Part shown: positions 42,803-52,145 of the stretch, in pieces
Layout: each line of letters opens with the position of its first letter
Numbering within the stretch: the first letter of the stretch is position 1
Assembly (NCBI RefSeq): GCF_002980525.1
Contig: NZ_PVBQ01000016.1
Location: 36,432 to 100,431 of the forward strand
DNA: 64,000 bases
Origin: Sphingobacterium haloxyli
Lineage (GTDB): Bacteria > Bacteroidota > Bacteroidia > Sphingobacteriales > Sphingobacteriaceae
Direction of reading: 5' to 3'
Notes under the pieces: model-generated
What the model was told of the DNA's origin: nothing
What the model saw: only the letters and a program-made list of their open reading frames with translations
The model's database searches: none
Position numbers and translations under genes: made by a program

Positions 42803-43366
42803 TTACTTCGTATTCAGATTCGTCATCGTCAATTCGATGCCGATATGGACAAAACTCTGTATCATTTTCACAGCATGGTCAATGAGTGCGGGCAATTCCT
42901 TTTGCTCGTCGGCATCAAAAGGACTCAATACATAATCCACTTGACGGCCTTTGGGGAAATTGTCGCCGATACCAAAACGCAGACGAGGGTAGTTTTGCCC
43001 ACCGCAAGTAGCTTCTATAGAACGGAGCCCATTGTGACCTGCGGCGGAGCCTTTGGGCTTGATGCGTAGAGAACCGAATGGAATCGCTAGGTCGTCTACC
43101 ACAACCAGTACGTGCTCTATCGGAACTTTCAGCTCCTGCATCCAATAGTTTACAGCCTTGCCGCTTAAATTCATAAAAGTGGTAGGCTTGATCATGTATA
43201 CGTTTCTGCCTTTTAATTTAAATTCTGTATAGTAAGCAAGCTTCATTAACGACCAGGTTGCTCCGGCTTGATTTGCCGCTTCGTCTGCTACCATGAACCC
43301 GATGTTATGACGCGTGTCCGTATATTCCCTGCCTATGTTGCCTAATCCGACAATTAAATAATTCAT
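42803..43366 (-). CDS. pth: Peptidyl-tRNA hydrolase
   Basis: This enzyme releases peptides from peptidyl-tRNAs dropped by ribosomes. It has 187 residues. The family motifs are YLIVGLGNIGREYTDTRHNI (catalytic His), KPTTFMNLSGKAVNYW, VVVDDLAIPFGSLRIKPKGS and AAGHNGLRSIEA. It lies upstream of nothing else on its strand except across the terminator from rplY. Confidence 0.97.
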   Translation of the reverse strand: MNYLIVGLGNIGREYTDTRHNIGFMVADEAANQAGATWSLMKLAYYTEFKLKGRNVYMIKPTTFMNLSGKAVNYWMQELKVPIEHVLVVVDDLAIPFGSLRIKPKGSAAGHNGLRSIEATCGGQNYPRLRFGIGDNFPKGRQVDYVLSPFDADEQKELPALIDHAVKMIQSFVHIGIELTMTNLNTK

Positions 43367-43390
43367 GGACGCAAAGATAAAGATTAGATA

Positions 43391-43440
43391 TTAGACAAAT
43401 AAAAAAGCATCGCTTATGCGATGCTTTTTTATTTGTCTAA
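43391..43440 (-). terminator. Long terminator hairpin between rplY and pth
   Basis: This is a perfect 23-base inverted repeat (43391-43413 and 43418-43440) with a four-base loop and T-rich outer half. It lies 11 bases after the rplY stop codon, read on the minus strand. Confidence 0.92.
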
Positions 43441-43450
43441 ATGCTGGGTA

Positions 43451-44047
43451 CTATTTCTTAGCTCCTTTTGCTGCTTTTGCTGCTTCCTGCTCTGCTTGAC
43501 GCAATGCACGAGACATTACTACAGATACGATGGTATCGTCAGCATTGTTAAGAACTTTCGCATTTTCCAAGGATACTTGTCTTACGCGATAAGATTTACC
43601 AACCTCTAAGGATTCCATAGGAACCTCAATTTCTTGAGGAAGGTCGTTTGGTAACGCTTTTACGCGAAGGCTACGTAGTTTCTGAACAAGTTTACCCCCC
43701 ATTTTAACACCGGGAGAATCTCCTGTTAATTTGATAGGAATGTTTACGGAAACTTGCTTGTCGTCAAACAATTCTAAGAAATCCACGTGTGTTACCAGGT
43801 CGGTAAGCGGGTGGAACTGTGCGTCTTGAACAATGGCGCGTGTTTTTTTGCCGTCGATATCTAATTCTACGAATACTACGTCAGCAGTATAAAGAACAGA
43901 TTTCAAATCAGCTGCGGATACAGCTAGGTGGGTTTGTTCTTTGCCACCATAAAGAACTGCAGGAATCTTTCCTTCGTAACGCAATTCTTTTGCATCTCTT
44001 TTCCCTACGTTCTGTCTAACAGAACCGCTAATAGCAATTGATTTCAT
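43451..44047 (-). CDS. rplY: 50S ribosomal protein L25/general stress protein Ctc
   Basis: This 198-residue protein binds 5S rRNA in the large subunit. The two-domain CTC form is evident: an N-terminal L25 domain (MKSIAISGSVRQNVGKRDA, ELRYEGKIPAVLYGG, AQFHPLTDLVTHVDFLEL) and a C-terminal beta domain (VNIPIKLTGDSPGVKMGGKL). It ends in an Ala/Lys-rich tail. The leader contains a small cccgat/atcggg hairpin at 44083-44096. Confidence 0.96.
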   Translation of the reverse strand: MKSIAISGSVRQNVGKRDAKELRYEGKIPAVLYGGKEQTHLAVSAADLKSVLYTADVVFVELDIDGKKTRAIVQDAQFHPLTDLVTHVDFLELFDDKQVSVNIPIKLTGDSPGVKMGGKLVQKLRSLRVKALPNDLPQEIEVPMESLEVGKSYRVRQVSLENAKVLNNADDTIVSVVMSRALRQAEQEAAKAAKGAKK

Positions 44048-44203
44048 CTAATTTTTTTAATTTTTAATGGTTGATGAGAGCTCCCCGATAAATCGGGATC
44101 GGTTTCATCTTTTAATTATCTAATTTGAGGTGCAAAAATACGGTATTTTTTTTGATTAGCAAATTTATTTCAGAACCTCTTTAACCCATTGTAATTTAAC
44201 TCT

Positions 44204-44233
44204 TTTGTTTTAAGAAACATTTGGCTAACTTTG
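44204..44233 (+). promoter_or_regulatory. Promoter of tRNA-Gln
   Basis: TTTG (44204-44207) and TAACTTTG (44226-44233), separated by 18 bases, form a full Bacteroidota -33/-7 promoter about 30 bases before the tRNA. It may also contribute to prs transcription. Confidence 0.75.
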
Positions 44234-44263
44234 CGGCAAAGCTGAGTTAATCTTGGCGTTTTT

Positions 44264-44334
44264 TGTCCGATAGTATAAGGGTAGTACAAATGATTTTGGT
44301 TCATTTAGTCCTGGTTCGAATCCAGGTCGGACAA
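44264..44334 (+). tRNA. tRNA-Gln (anticodon TTG)
   Basis: A cloverleaf can be drawn by hand. The acceptor stem is tgtccga/tcggaca, the D arm lies around 44273-44287, the anticodon stem aatga/tcatt has loop ttttggt giving anticodon TTG, and the T arm is ctgg/ccag around ttcgaat. The CCA end is not encoded. Confidence 0.93.
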
Positions 44335-44401
44335 CTTTTTGATTTTCTTTTTCTATTGGAAATATTAGTAATCCAACAAACATATAAAACACGCATAAGA
44401 A

Positions 44402-45358
44402 ATGCCTTTGCAATTTAACACGGTGAAGCTGTTCGCAGGGTCTGGGACAGTGGAATTAGCGGAAAAAATCTCTACATCTTATGGGAAGCCGCTCGGCGAC
44501 ATGACCTTATCCAAGTTCAGTGATGGAGAAATGCAGCCTTTTTACAATGAATCAGTACGCGGAAGCGACGTATTCTTAATCCAATCCACGAACCAACCAA
44601 CCGATAATCTTTTAGAGCTTTTGTTCATGATTGATGCCGCAAAGCGCGCTTCTGCTCATTATATCACGGTAGTTGTTCCCTATTTCGGTTATGCTCGTCA
44701 AGACAGAAAGGATAAACCTCGTGTAGCCATTGGTGCAAAGTTAATTGCAAACCTTATCATGGCCGCCGGCGCGCATCGTATCATGACTATGGACTTGCAT
44801 GCTGCACAGATACAAGGATTCTTTGATATTCCGGTGGATCATCTTGACGGTTCCATTATATTTGTGCCTTATATAAAATCGTTGAATTTGCCAAACCTCA
44901 CCATTGCGTCTCCGGATATGGGGGGGTCTTATCGTGCTCGGACATTTGCTAAATTCTTCAATGCTGAGGTTATTATTTGTGACAAACGTCGTAAACGTGC
45001 CAATGAAATCGAATCGATGTCGATTATCGGAGAGGTGAAGGATCAGGACGTAGTGTTGATTGACGATATATGTGATACAGCTGGTACGTTATCAAAAGCG
45101 GCTGCATTAATTATGGAAAATGGCGCTCGTTCGGTAAGGGCGGTGTGTACGCATGCGGTATTATCAGGGAAAGCGTATGATACAATTGAGAACTCGGTCC
45201 TAACAGAAATGATTGTCAGTGACACCATTCGACTTAATCCAGAGAAGCAAAAAAGTTGCAGTAAAATTAAGGTGTTATCTACGGCTGATTTATTTGCAGG
45301 CGCGATTAAAAACGTAAACGAACACGGGTCAATTTCCGACTTGTTTGAAATCAAATAA
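44402..45358 (+). CDS. prs: Ribose-phosphate pyrophosphokinase
   Basis: This enzyme makes PRPP from ribose-5-phosphate and ATP for nucleotide, His and Trp synthesis. It is 318 residues, the standard class I length. It has VVPYFGYARQDRKDKPR (ATP-binding flexible loop), MDLHAAQIQGFFDIPVDHL, and the PRPP-binding loop VVLIDDICDTAGTLSKAA. It follows tRNA-Gln by 67 bases and ends at a strong terminator. Confidence 0.97.
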   Translation: MPLQFNTVKLFAGSGTVELAEKISTSYGKPLGDMTLSKFSDGEMQPFYNESVRGSDVFLIQSTNQPTDNLLELLFMIDAAKRASAHYITVVVPYFGYARQDRKDKPRVAIGAKLIANLIMAAGAHRIMTMDLHAAQIQGFFDIPVDHLDGSIIFVPYIKSLNLPNLTIASPDMGGSYRARTFAKFFNAEVIICDKRRKRANEIESMSIIGEVKDQDVVLIDDICDTAGTLSKAAALIMENGARSVRAVCTHAVLSGKAYDTIENSVLTEMIVSDTIRLNPEKQKSCSKIKVLSTADLFAGAIKNVNEHGSISDLFEIK

Positions 45359-45389
45359 TAATAGGCGTCGATATAATTCTGTTTGCTAA

Positions 45390-45426
45390 AAAATCAAGGG
45401 CCGGCACTTCGCCGGCCCTTGATTTT
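45390..45426 (+). terminator. Strong terminator after prs
   Basis: A perfect 16-base inverted repeat (45390-45405 and 45411-45426; gggccggc core) has a five-base loop and ends in TTTT. Confidence 0.93.
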
Positions 45427-45776
45427 GGTACGCCTGGGGATAGTGCGGGTAAGTTGTTGTCATCGCGAATTAGAAGCTTATTTTGAGGTTATGGAATGCC
45501 GCAATGTTTACTTCCTGCGATATGCGGTGCCGTTTGACTACAAAACCCCTGAAATTCGCTATTTCCATACAGTGTCATAAGTGGTATTTTTGCTGCGTAC
45601 TTACAATTTACGACGATGTACCGATTCATTTTGTCGCTGTTGCACTTCTTGGCTACGTAACCTGATTGCTAGCGACTGCGCTGCACCCGTTGTTCACCAT
45701 CAGGCGGCTGATACGGCCCATATGCGGGTATCTGCCGGGGAAAGCTTGGATATTAAAAAATAGGAAGAAACCACAT
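45427..45776 (+). other. 350-bp upstream region of the unknown membrane-protein gene
   Basis: Several short open frames occur, but none is convincing. The open frame of the next gene extends to 45666, but a good ribosome-binding site (aggaag) sits before the ATG at 45777. I see no clear promoter. Confidence 0.4.
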
Positions 45777-47243
45777 ATGCATACACAGCGGTCTTATACC
45801 TTCTATTTCATAAACGTACGTTACACCTACGCCATCCTCATCACGTTGTTTGCGGGACTTTTGGTGCTCGTTCCTGTTGCGCTATTCCTGGAGCATTACC
45901 GTGTGGATACAAGATACGCCGGCATATGTCTTATTTTCGGAGTGGCTGTTTGGTTTGGGAGCATCGTTTATTTTGCCGTAAAACAGACCCGCGCAAGGAA
46001 TGAAAGAGAGGAAATCACTTTTGTGACAGGTGGGTTCAGCTCCCGGATATTTGGCCAGATACGTTTTGATGATATCGATCATTATAAAATCCGGAAGGGT
46101 CTCTCCCGTCTGAACTTTGACAAACCAGCGCCTTCGCTGTTGCTATCCACTAAAGCCGGTAAAAGATATCGCTTCGATTTACACGTGAAGGAATACGAGC
46201 AGGAAATCCCAATTTACATGGCATTTCTGGATACGTTTGTCAGCCATATGGATGCCTGGCAACAGCATGGAAGCGTTACAGATGCTGGTCGGATTCCGGA
46301 GATTGGCACAAGGTCCGAGATCGATGCCCCAACTCTGCACGATATACTTGTTTCGCGGACCGTGCCCGCCAATAACAAAAAGGGAGTCGCCGCAGCCATC
46401 CATACCGAAGCGCGGGAAGAGCTGGAAGCGGCTCGTAAACGGCAGAATCGGGCAAGGAACATCGTGATTCCGGTGTCGCTGGTCTTATCAATGTTCATTT
46501 TTGCCAGAACCTATATTCCCGATATTGTCAAAAAACTTAACCCGGATCCTATCGAAAGGCTACAGCAAAATGCGTTGACACAATACAGCGAACAACAGGA
46601 AGCGCTCAGGCGCACCATTGCGGATGACGGGAATGTGTACCTATTCAGCAATGATGCTTCAGCCGATCTGAAACCGGTACTGATACCCAATAGCGATGCA
46701 AGTGCGACAACCGACCTTCCTTTGCTTGCCATGACGGAAACTACCCGTGCGGCACGGGATTTTATCCGCGACAAAGACTCACTCGGTTACCGCATATACC
46801 TTTGGCGTGACTCCCTCCAATTTCCACAGATCCAGTATCATCCCCGCGCAGCCGCACGCGAATCCAAGAAACTCTATTTTTTCCTGTATGACGAACGGGC
46901 CGAACTATCGTCGTTTTTCAGAATCGGGATGACCCGGGAGAAGCCACGTACGCCGTTCACCCTGATGTGGATGCTGGAGTACGAGCAGCCGGAGGAATTG
47001 CCCGAAAAAATGGTCGGGAGTACCGGCTATACCAATTTGACCGATTTGAGCTGGTTTTTGGAACGCTTTTCGGGTATTAGCTTTTACGTGGCCTCGTCGC
47101 AATTCCACGGGCTTACACAGTCGGGCTTTGCCCAAGCTGCCGAAATCGTCCGAACGGCGTTGTATGAAAAAGGTGTGGACACCAGCGGATTCGTTCAGCG
47201 CGAATTTCAAACGGGTTTGATCGAGCAACAAAATAATAGGTAA
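45777..47243 (+). CDS. Hypothetical membrane protein
   Basis: This 488-residue protein starts at the ATG at 45777, preceded by taggaag at good spacing. Two membrane helices lie near the N-terminus (about residues 17-40 and 45-67) and a third near 220-240 (NIVIPVSLVLSMFIFARTYI). The part before the third helix (RFDDIDHYKIRKGLSRLNF) looks like a PH-like or DUF-type cytoplasmic fold. The long C-terminal domain (about 250-488) is soluble. I do not recognise a family. It stands alone between prs and tRNA genes on the other strand. Confidence 0.65.
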   Translation: MHTQRSYTFYFINVRYTYAILITLFAGLLVLVPVALFLEHYRVDTRYAGICLIFGVAVWFGSIVYFAVKQTRARNEREEITFVTGGFSSRIFGQIRFDDIDHYKIRKGLSRLNFDKPAPSLLLSTKAGKRYRFDLHVKEYEQEIPIYMAFLDTFVSHMDAWQQHGSVTDAGRIPEIGTRSEIDAPTLHDILVSRTVPANNKKGVAAAIHTEAREELEAARKRQNRARNIVIPVSLVLSMFIFARTYIPDIVKKLNPDPIERLQQNALTQYSEQQEALRRTIADDGNVYLFSNDASADLKPVLIPNSDASATTDLPLLAMTETTRAARDFIRDKDSLGYRIYLWRDSLQFPQIQYHPRAAARESKKLYFFLYDERAELSSFFRIGMTREKPRTPFTLMWMLEYEQPEELPEKMVGSTGYTNLTDLSWFLERFSGISFYVASSQFHGLTQSGFAQAAEIVRTALYEKGVDTSGFVQREFQTGLIEQQNNR

Positions 47244-47433
47244 AACCCGGTTTTTAGGGATTGTAGTACATGACATTAGCCGTTGGTTTTGTGTCCGCTT
47301 CTGGTTTTGCTTTCCGAGGGAAGGCAAGCGCAAAAAAAAGCGGTTATTTGGATGGACTATTTAAGCGAACGCTGTGAAACAAATTTGTTGTTTATGTATA
47401 TGGCTTATTCAGTAGATTAGGATAAAAAAGAAA

Positions 47434-47470
47434 AAAGGCAACTAACTCTTGTTAATTGCCTCTTTTTCAA
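47434..47470 (-). terminator. Terminator of the initiator tRNA transcript
   Basis: Arms ggcaa.taac and gtta.ttgcc form a stem. Read on the minus strand, it is followed by a T-rich run just after the last tRNA. Confidence 0.7.
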
Positions 47471-47472
47471 AG

Positions 47473-47545
<73 letters not shown>

Positions 47546-47592
47546 ATGTTTCTTTTTTTTAGCTTAGCCTCGCGCTTTGCTTATTCTGTTAG

Positions 47593-47665
<73 letters not shown>

Positions 47666-47680
47666 ATGTTTTTGGTGCCA

Positions 47681-47711
47681 CAAAGATAGCGTTTTTTATG
47701 CTTAAACCAAA
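47681..47711 (-). promoter_or_regulatory. Promoter of the tandem initiator tRNAs
   Basis: On the minus strand TTTG (47708-47711) and TATCTTTG (47681-47688) are separated by 19 bases, an excellent match to the Bacteroidota -33/-7 consensus, 16 bases before the first tRNA. Confidence 0.8.
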
Positions 47712-48006
47712 ATGAAATCTGCTTTTTTAAAAAGATTAATAGGGAGAATTGGATAATGTTCTAATATTCTGTATTTTCACTTTATCAATTATAATGAATT
47801 GTGATGAAAGGAAGATTACCACTAACCGTTGTAATGCTCTATTTATCCGTTCAGCAGTATTATTTATCCGCTCTGCATTGGGGTGGGAATATGGCTTTGA
47901 CGTGTAAAATGAGAATTTTTCTGCCGGACAGTCTGGCGGACAACACACCGTATTGGATCATATGGTTCGACACTCCCTATTGGTTTATTTTTAATGCTCA
48001 TGCTCT

Positions 48007-50061
48007 ATGCGGTTTATTTTCGTATTTATTTTAACCGCAGCTATTTTATCGGGGTATAGTACGCTGGTAAAAAGCCAAACATGGGACGAAAACCAAGTCG
48101 TAGAACAAATTGTGGAACAGCTTGTGGAGGAATTGGACGAAGAAATCGAAGTTGATGAATTTCTTGAGCTTCTTCGCTATTATAGTACACGACCAATTGA
48201 TCTAAACAAAACGGACGAACGGGAACTTGCTACGCTCTTATTTTTGTCGCCTATGCAGATTGCGAGTCTTTTGGCACATCGCAAACAGGCAGGAAAATTT
48301 CTTTCGGTTCTTGAGCTGCAGGGGATTGATCATTTTGATCTGCCTACCATTGAGCGATTAAGCCCGTTCGTCACGGTATCTACTACATTTCCACTCAAAG
48401 GATTAACCTGGCGGACGCTTTTTGATGATAGTGAGCAACAGCTGATGTTGCGTTACGGTACCGTATTCCAGCGGCAACAAGGTTACCTGATTACAGACAG
48501 TACCCGATCACGTTATCTGGGGGATGCAAATCGGTATATGCTACGTTACCGTTTCAATTTCCGTAATCGCTTACGCTTGGCGATCAATATGGAGAAAGAT
48601 GCAGGGGAGCCTTTTTTTCGAGAGAAGCAACGCTATGGCTTTGATCATTATGGCGTCAGCCTGTATGTAAAAGACTTAGGTGTGTTTAAGGAAGTATTGT
48701 TAGGCAATTACGCGTTGCAGATCGGGCAAGGGCTTGTGATGTGGAATGGTCTGAGCTTCGGTAAAGGAGCAATGATTACGAGCAGTGCCAGGCAAGGCGC
48801 AGGGCTACGGAGCTATACTTCTATGAATGAGCATAACTATCTTTCTGGTTTCGCCACACGGTTATCTTTTGATAACTGGGAAATTACGCCTTTTGTCTCC
48901 TGGCGAAAATTATCGGGAAACCGTTCAATCACAGAAGACAACAGTTATATCATCAGCTCCATTTCGACATCCGGATTACATCGTACACCCAATGAGCTCC
49001 GTAACCGTCGTGCTATTAATCAAGGAGTCATTGGACTAGATCTAACCTATCGTTATAAACGCCTCAAGGTAGGTGCCATAGGTATCTATACCCAATACGA
49101 TGGCACCATTGTACACGACGGTGCGCCTCGTCATGCGTATTCGTTCGAGGGGGACCGATTGACCAATATTGGTGTAAACTACCAATATACATTTAAAAAC
49201 ACGTATCTATTTGGCGAAACCGCCCATGAGTATGGACGGGGATGGGCCACACTCAATGGTTTGATCACCAGTTTGCATCCGAAAATATCAGTATTCGCCA
49301 ATTATCGAAATTATCAACGGAACTACCATGCAGTTTTCGCGCAAGCGTTGGGAGAAGGGAGCTCGGTGGTCAACGAGGAAGGTATTTATGCCGGATTCAT
49401 GTTTCATCCCAATAGAAAGATAGAATGGATAAACTATATAGACATGTTCCGTTTTCCATGGTTGCGTTATCGGGTTGATGAACCTAGTGAGGGAATGGAT
49501 GTTCTATCTCAATTTACATATACTTGGTACAAGGTAGGCCGTGTCTCGCTTCGTTATCGTCATCGGCTAAAGCGAGAGAACAATAGTGAGAGACCTCCAA
49601 ATAGGGCAGTCGTGGACGTGTTGAAAGACCAGTTACGCCTAGCCTTTCAATATAAGTTGTCCAAACAATGGGAGATCCGGAACCGGGCAGAAGCTGTGCG
49701 GTATGAGAAGCAGGGAAGAATTGATTTTGGATGGCTTGCCTTTCAAGATGTATTCTGGAAACCGGCTCGCCTGCCTCTACAGGCAAATATACGTTTTGCC
49801 GTGTTTTCTACCGATTCGTATGATGCAAGGCTGTACGCATACGAGAACGATGTGTTGTACGCGAGCGCATTCCCGATGTATAATGGGAAGGGAGGTCGTT
49901 CTTATATCAACCTACGATATCGCGTCGGCCGAAAAGTAGATTTCTGGCTGCGTTATAGTCAAAATCACTATTTAGATGTTGAAACTGTAGGTTCGGGATT
50001 AGATCGAAGCGACGGGCCTCGTCGGTCAGATATCAAAGTGCAATTCCGATATCGATGGTAG
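48007..50061 (+). CDS. Helix-hairpin-helix domain protein with outer-membrane-barrel-like C-terminus
   Basis: This 684-residue exported protein has a signal peptide at about residues 1-23, ending near KSQ. It then has ComEA-like helix-hairpin-helix motifs: RPIDLNKTDERELATLLFLS and KFLSVLELQGIDHFDLPTIE (about 62-115). The rest is rich in alternating aromatic/polar strands (RYMLRYRFNFRNRLRLAINM, YALQIGQGLVMWNGLSFGKG), typical of an outer-membrane beta-barrel. It overlaps comEC by seven bases. The context suggests a role in DNA uptake at the outer membrane, though this is inferred from the HHH fold and the operon only. Confidence 0.8.
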   Translation: MRFIFVFILTAAILSGYSTLVKSQTWDENQVVEQIVEQLVEELDEEIEVDEFLELLRYYSTRPIDLNKTDERELATLLFLSPMQIASLLAHRKQAGKFLSVLELQGIDHFDLPTIERLSPFVTVSTTFPLKGLTWRTLFDDSEQQLMLRYGTVFQRQQGYLITDSTRSRYLGDANRYMLRYRFNFRNRLRLAINMEKDAGEPFFREKQRYGFDHYGVSLYVKDLGVFKEVLLGNYALQIGQGLVMWNGLSFGKGAMITSSARQGAGLRSYTSMNEHNYLSGFATRLSFDNWEITPFVSWRKLSGNRSITEDNSYIISSISTSGLHRTPNELRNRRAINQGVIGLDLTYRYKRLKVGAIGIYTQYDGTIVHDGAPRHAYSFEGDRLTNIGVNYQYTFKNTYLFGETAHEYGRGWATLNGLITSLHPKISVFANYRNYQRNYHAVFAQALGEGSSVVNEEGIYAGFMFHPNRKIEWINYIDMFRFPWLRYRVDEPSEGMDVLSQFTYTWYKVGRVSLRYRHRLKRENNSERPPNRAVVDVLKDQLRLAFQYKLSKQWEIRNRAEAVRYEKQGRIDFGWLAFQDVFWKPARLPLQANIRFAVFSTDSYDARLYAYENDVLYASAFPMYNGKGGRSYINLRYRVGRKVDFWLRYSQNHYLDVETVGSGLDRSDGPRRSDIKVQFRYRW

Positions 50062-52145
50062 GACAATCTGTTTATTTGGTTTTACGAAAAACACCGTTTG
50101 CTAAAGTTTTTTTGTTTTTCGGAACAGGCATTGTTTGCGGTTATTATATAACGCTATCGATTTTGCTTTTTCAGATCGTTTGTGGTTGTATCATGATCAT
50201 GTTCCTGCTTTTGGTGTGCAGTGAAGCATATAATAAGCGATGGCGGCGAGCTGTCTTTCCACCGGTTTTTTACCTCATGTTGTTCTTCCTAGGTGTATTT
50301 TGGATCGGACGGCAACTCCCTGCACACCAGTCACGACACTTTATGTTCGCAGACGCGGAATATTTGATAGGGGTCGTTAGAGACGAGCCTGTACTTGGCG
50401 AATCTGGTGTCCGCTTTCCCGTGGAGGTCCGTTATGCTGTGAAGACGGGCGAAGCTCGCTTGGCGACAGGACAGATTATGCTAAGTATTGCTCGGAAGAA
50501 CGATGAGCCTGATTTAACACTATCTTATGGCGATGAATTGTTGTTTCGTAATAGCGTCGTGGAAGTACGTGCGCCGCATAACCCTAACCAATTCAATTAT
50601 AAAAGGTATCTGGCGCATAAAAACATGTATCATCAGGCCTATATACAACCTGCAGATGTGCGGGTTATTGGAAGTCAGAAAGGAAATAGTATGGTGGCGC
50701 AAGCGTTGGCCATACGTCAATATTTCGTCCGTAAATTTGAAGGCTTTATAACAGATAGAGAAGCGCTGGAGATTTGCTCGGCGCTGATTCTAGGTTATCG
50801 GGCCAATTTTCAGGCGGAGACATTAACTGCCTTTATTAATACCGGTACGGTGCACGTTCTAAGTGTTTCTGGATTGCACGTAGGCATGGTATTTTTCCTG
50901 TTGAATTTTTTGCTAGCCTTTGTAGATCGGTATCCCCATGGTAGGCCCATTCGGTTCACGCTGATTCTTATCTCGATCTGGGGTTATGTTTTGTTGACTG
51001 GAATGGCACCATCCGTGCTACGTGCAGGAGTGATGATTTCTTTTCTGTTAATAGCCGGATGGAGTCAACGGTCTAACCAAAATCTCAATTCGCTTTTCGC
51101 ATCGGCCTGCTGCTTACTTCTGTTCGACCCCTTTGCAATTTTCGAAATAGGTTTTCAATTGTCCTATTTGGCTGTTTTTGGATTATTTACAATCTATCCG
51201 CTGCTTAATAGGGCATTTCCCGTAAACAGTAAATGGATGCGTGCCATATGGCAAGTTATATTAGTTTCGGTCAGCGCTCAATTCTTTACAATGCCTTTAA
51301 CACTGTATTACTTCCACCAGTTTCCTAATTATTTTCTGCTCGGAAATCTTTTTGTCCCGCTACCCACCGCCGTGTTGATGTATGGAGGCATAATTTTAGC
51401 AATATGTCCTTTTCCGTTCGTCAGTAGTTATCTCGGAACAGCGCTCACCTATTTGTGTCACATACTTTTAGGGGGGCTTAAAGCTATTGAAAGATTGCCT
51501 CTTGCGACGGCGCAGGGTGTAAGCTTGTCGGAAGCACAACTTGTCGTATTCTTTTTGGTTATTATGTTTTTGCTTGTCACTTGGTATACCCAATGGAAGC
51601 AATTTTTGTGGTGTACGCTCATCTTGGTAGCTATTTTAATATCCTCTGTGGCCGTTAACTCCATACGATATATGTCTTACAATGGAATAAAAATATATAA
51701 CGTGGGGCGTGATGTTGCTATTGCGGTGATAGACCGCGGTAAGGTTGCGTTGATCTCCACGTTGGATAGTGTGGAGCATCCACGGTTAGCTAAGCAGGTT
51801 CTGCCAGATCTCAATCATTATATACGAGCGGAAAACATCGTTTTCTACCAACTGAAATTAAGAAAGGAACAACAAATGAAGATTCGAACTTCGGTGGGTA
51901 TATTGGGCGTTATAAACGGCGCTCCAGTAGATAAAAAGCCAATTATGTGCGATATTTTATTGTGGCGTAATATGTCATCTTATCATACAGTAGATATTGG
52001 ATACTTCAACGGTGTTGGACTTTTGATAGTTGATGGATCGAATACATCGGAGATTTTACCGGAGGTGGAAGAAAACGCGGATGCTTTGGGATTGCCGTAT
52101 TATGTCTTGAAAAATAATTTTGCTTATGTTTGGGAGAAGAAGTAA
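50055..52145 (+). CDS. comEC: ComEC/Rec2 family DNA-uptake channel protein
   Basis: This is an inner-membrane protein predicted to pass single-stranded DNA into the cytoplasm. It has 696 residues. It has an N-terminal DUF4131-like part (two or three helices plus a soluble OB-like region with HNPNQFNYKRYLAHKNMYHQ) and the Competence domain with VHVLSVSGLHVGMVFF (about 270-285), then multiple helices. The usual C-terminal metallo-beta-lactamase domain is absent; instead there is a short soluble tail (about 545-696), as in many Bacteroidota homologs. It overlaps the genes on both sides, so the three are translationally coupled. Confidence 0.93.
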   Translation: MVGQSVYLVLRKTPFAKVFLFFGTGIVCGYYITLSILLFQIVCGCIMIMFLLLVCSEAYNKRWRRAVFPPVFYLMLFFLGVFWIGRQLPAHQSRHFMFADAEYLIGVVRDEPVLGESGVRFPVEVRYAVKTGEARLATGQIMLSIARKNDEPDLTLSYGDELLFRNSVVEVRAPHNPNQFNYKRYLAHKNMYHQAYIQPADVRVIGSQKGNSMVAQALAIRQYFVRKFEGFITDREALEICSALILGYRANFQAETLTAFINTGTVHVLSVSGLHVGMVFFLLNFLLAFVDRYPHGRPIRFTLILISIWGYVLLTGMAPSVLRAGVMISFLLIAGWSQRSNQNLNSLFASACCLLLFDPFAIFEIGFQLSYLAVFGLFTIYPLLNRAFPVNSKWMRAIWQVILVSVSAQFFTMPLTLYYFHQFPNYFLLGNLFVPLPTAVLMYGGIILAICPFPFVSSYLGTALTYLCHILLGGLKAIERLPLATAQGVSLSEAQLVVFFLVIMFLLVTWYTQWKQFLWCTLILVAILISSVAVNSIRYMSYNGIKIYNVGRDVAIAVIDRGKVALISTLDSVEHPRLAKQVLPDLNHYIRAENIVFYQLKLRKEQQMKIRTSVGILGVINGAPVDKKPIMCDILLWRNMSSYHTVDIGYFNGVGLLIVDGSNTSEILPEVEENADALGLPYYVLKNNFAYVWEKK

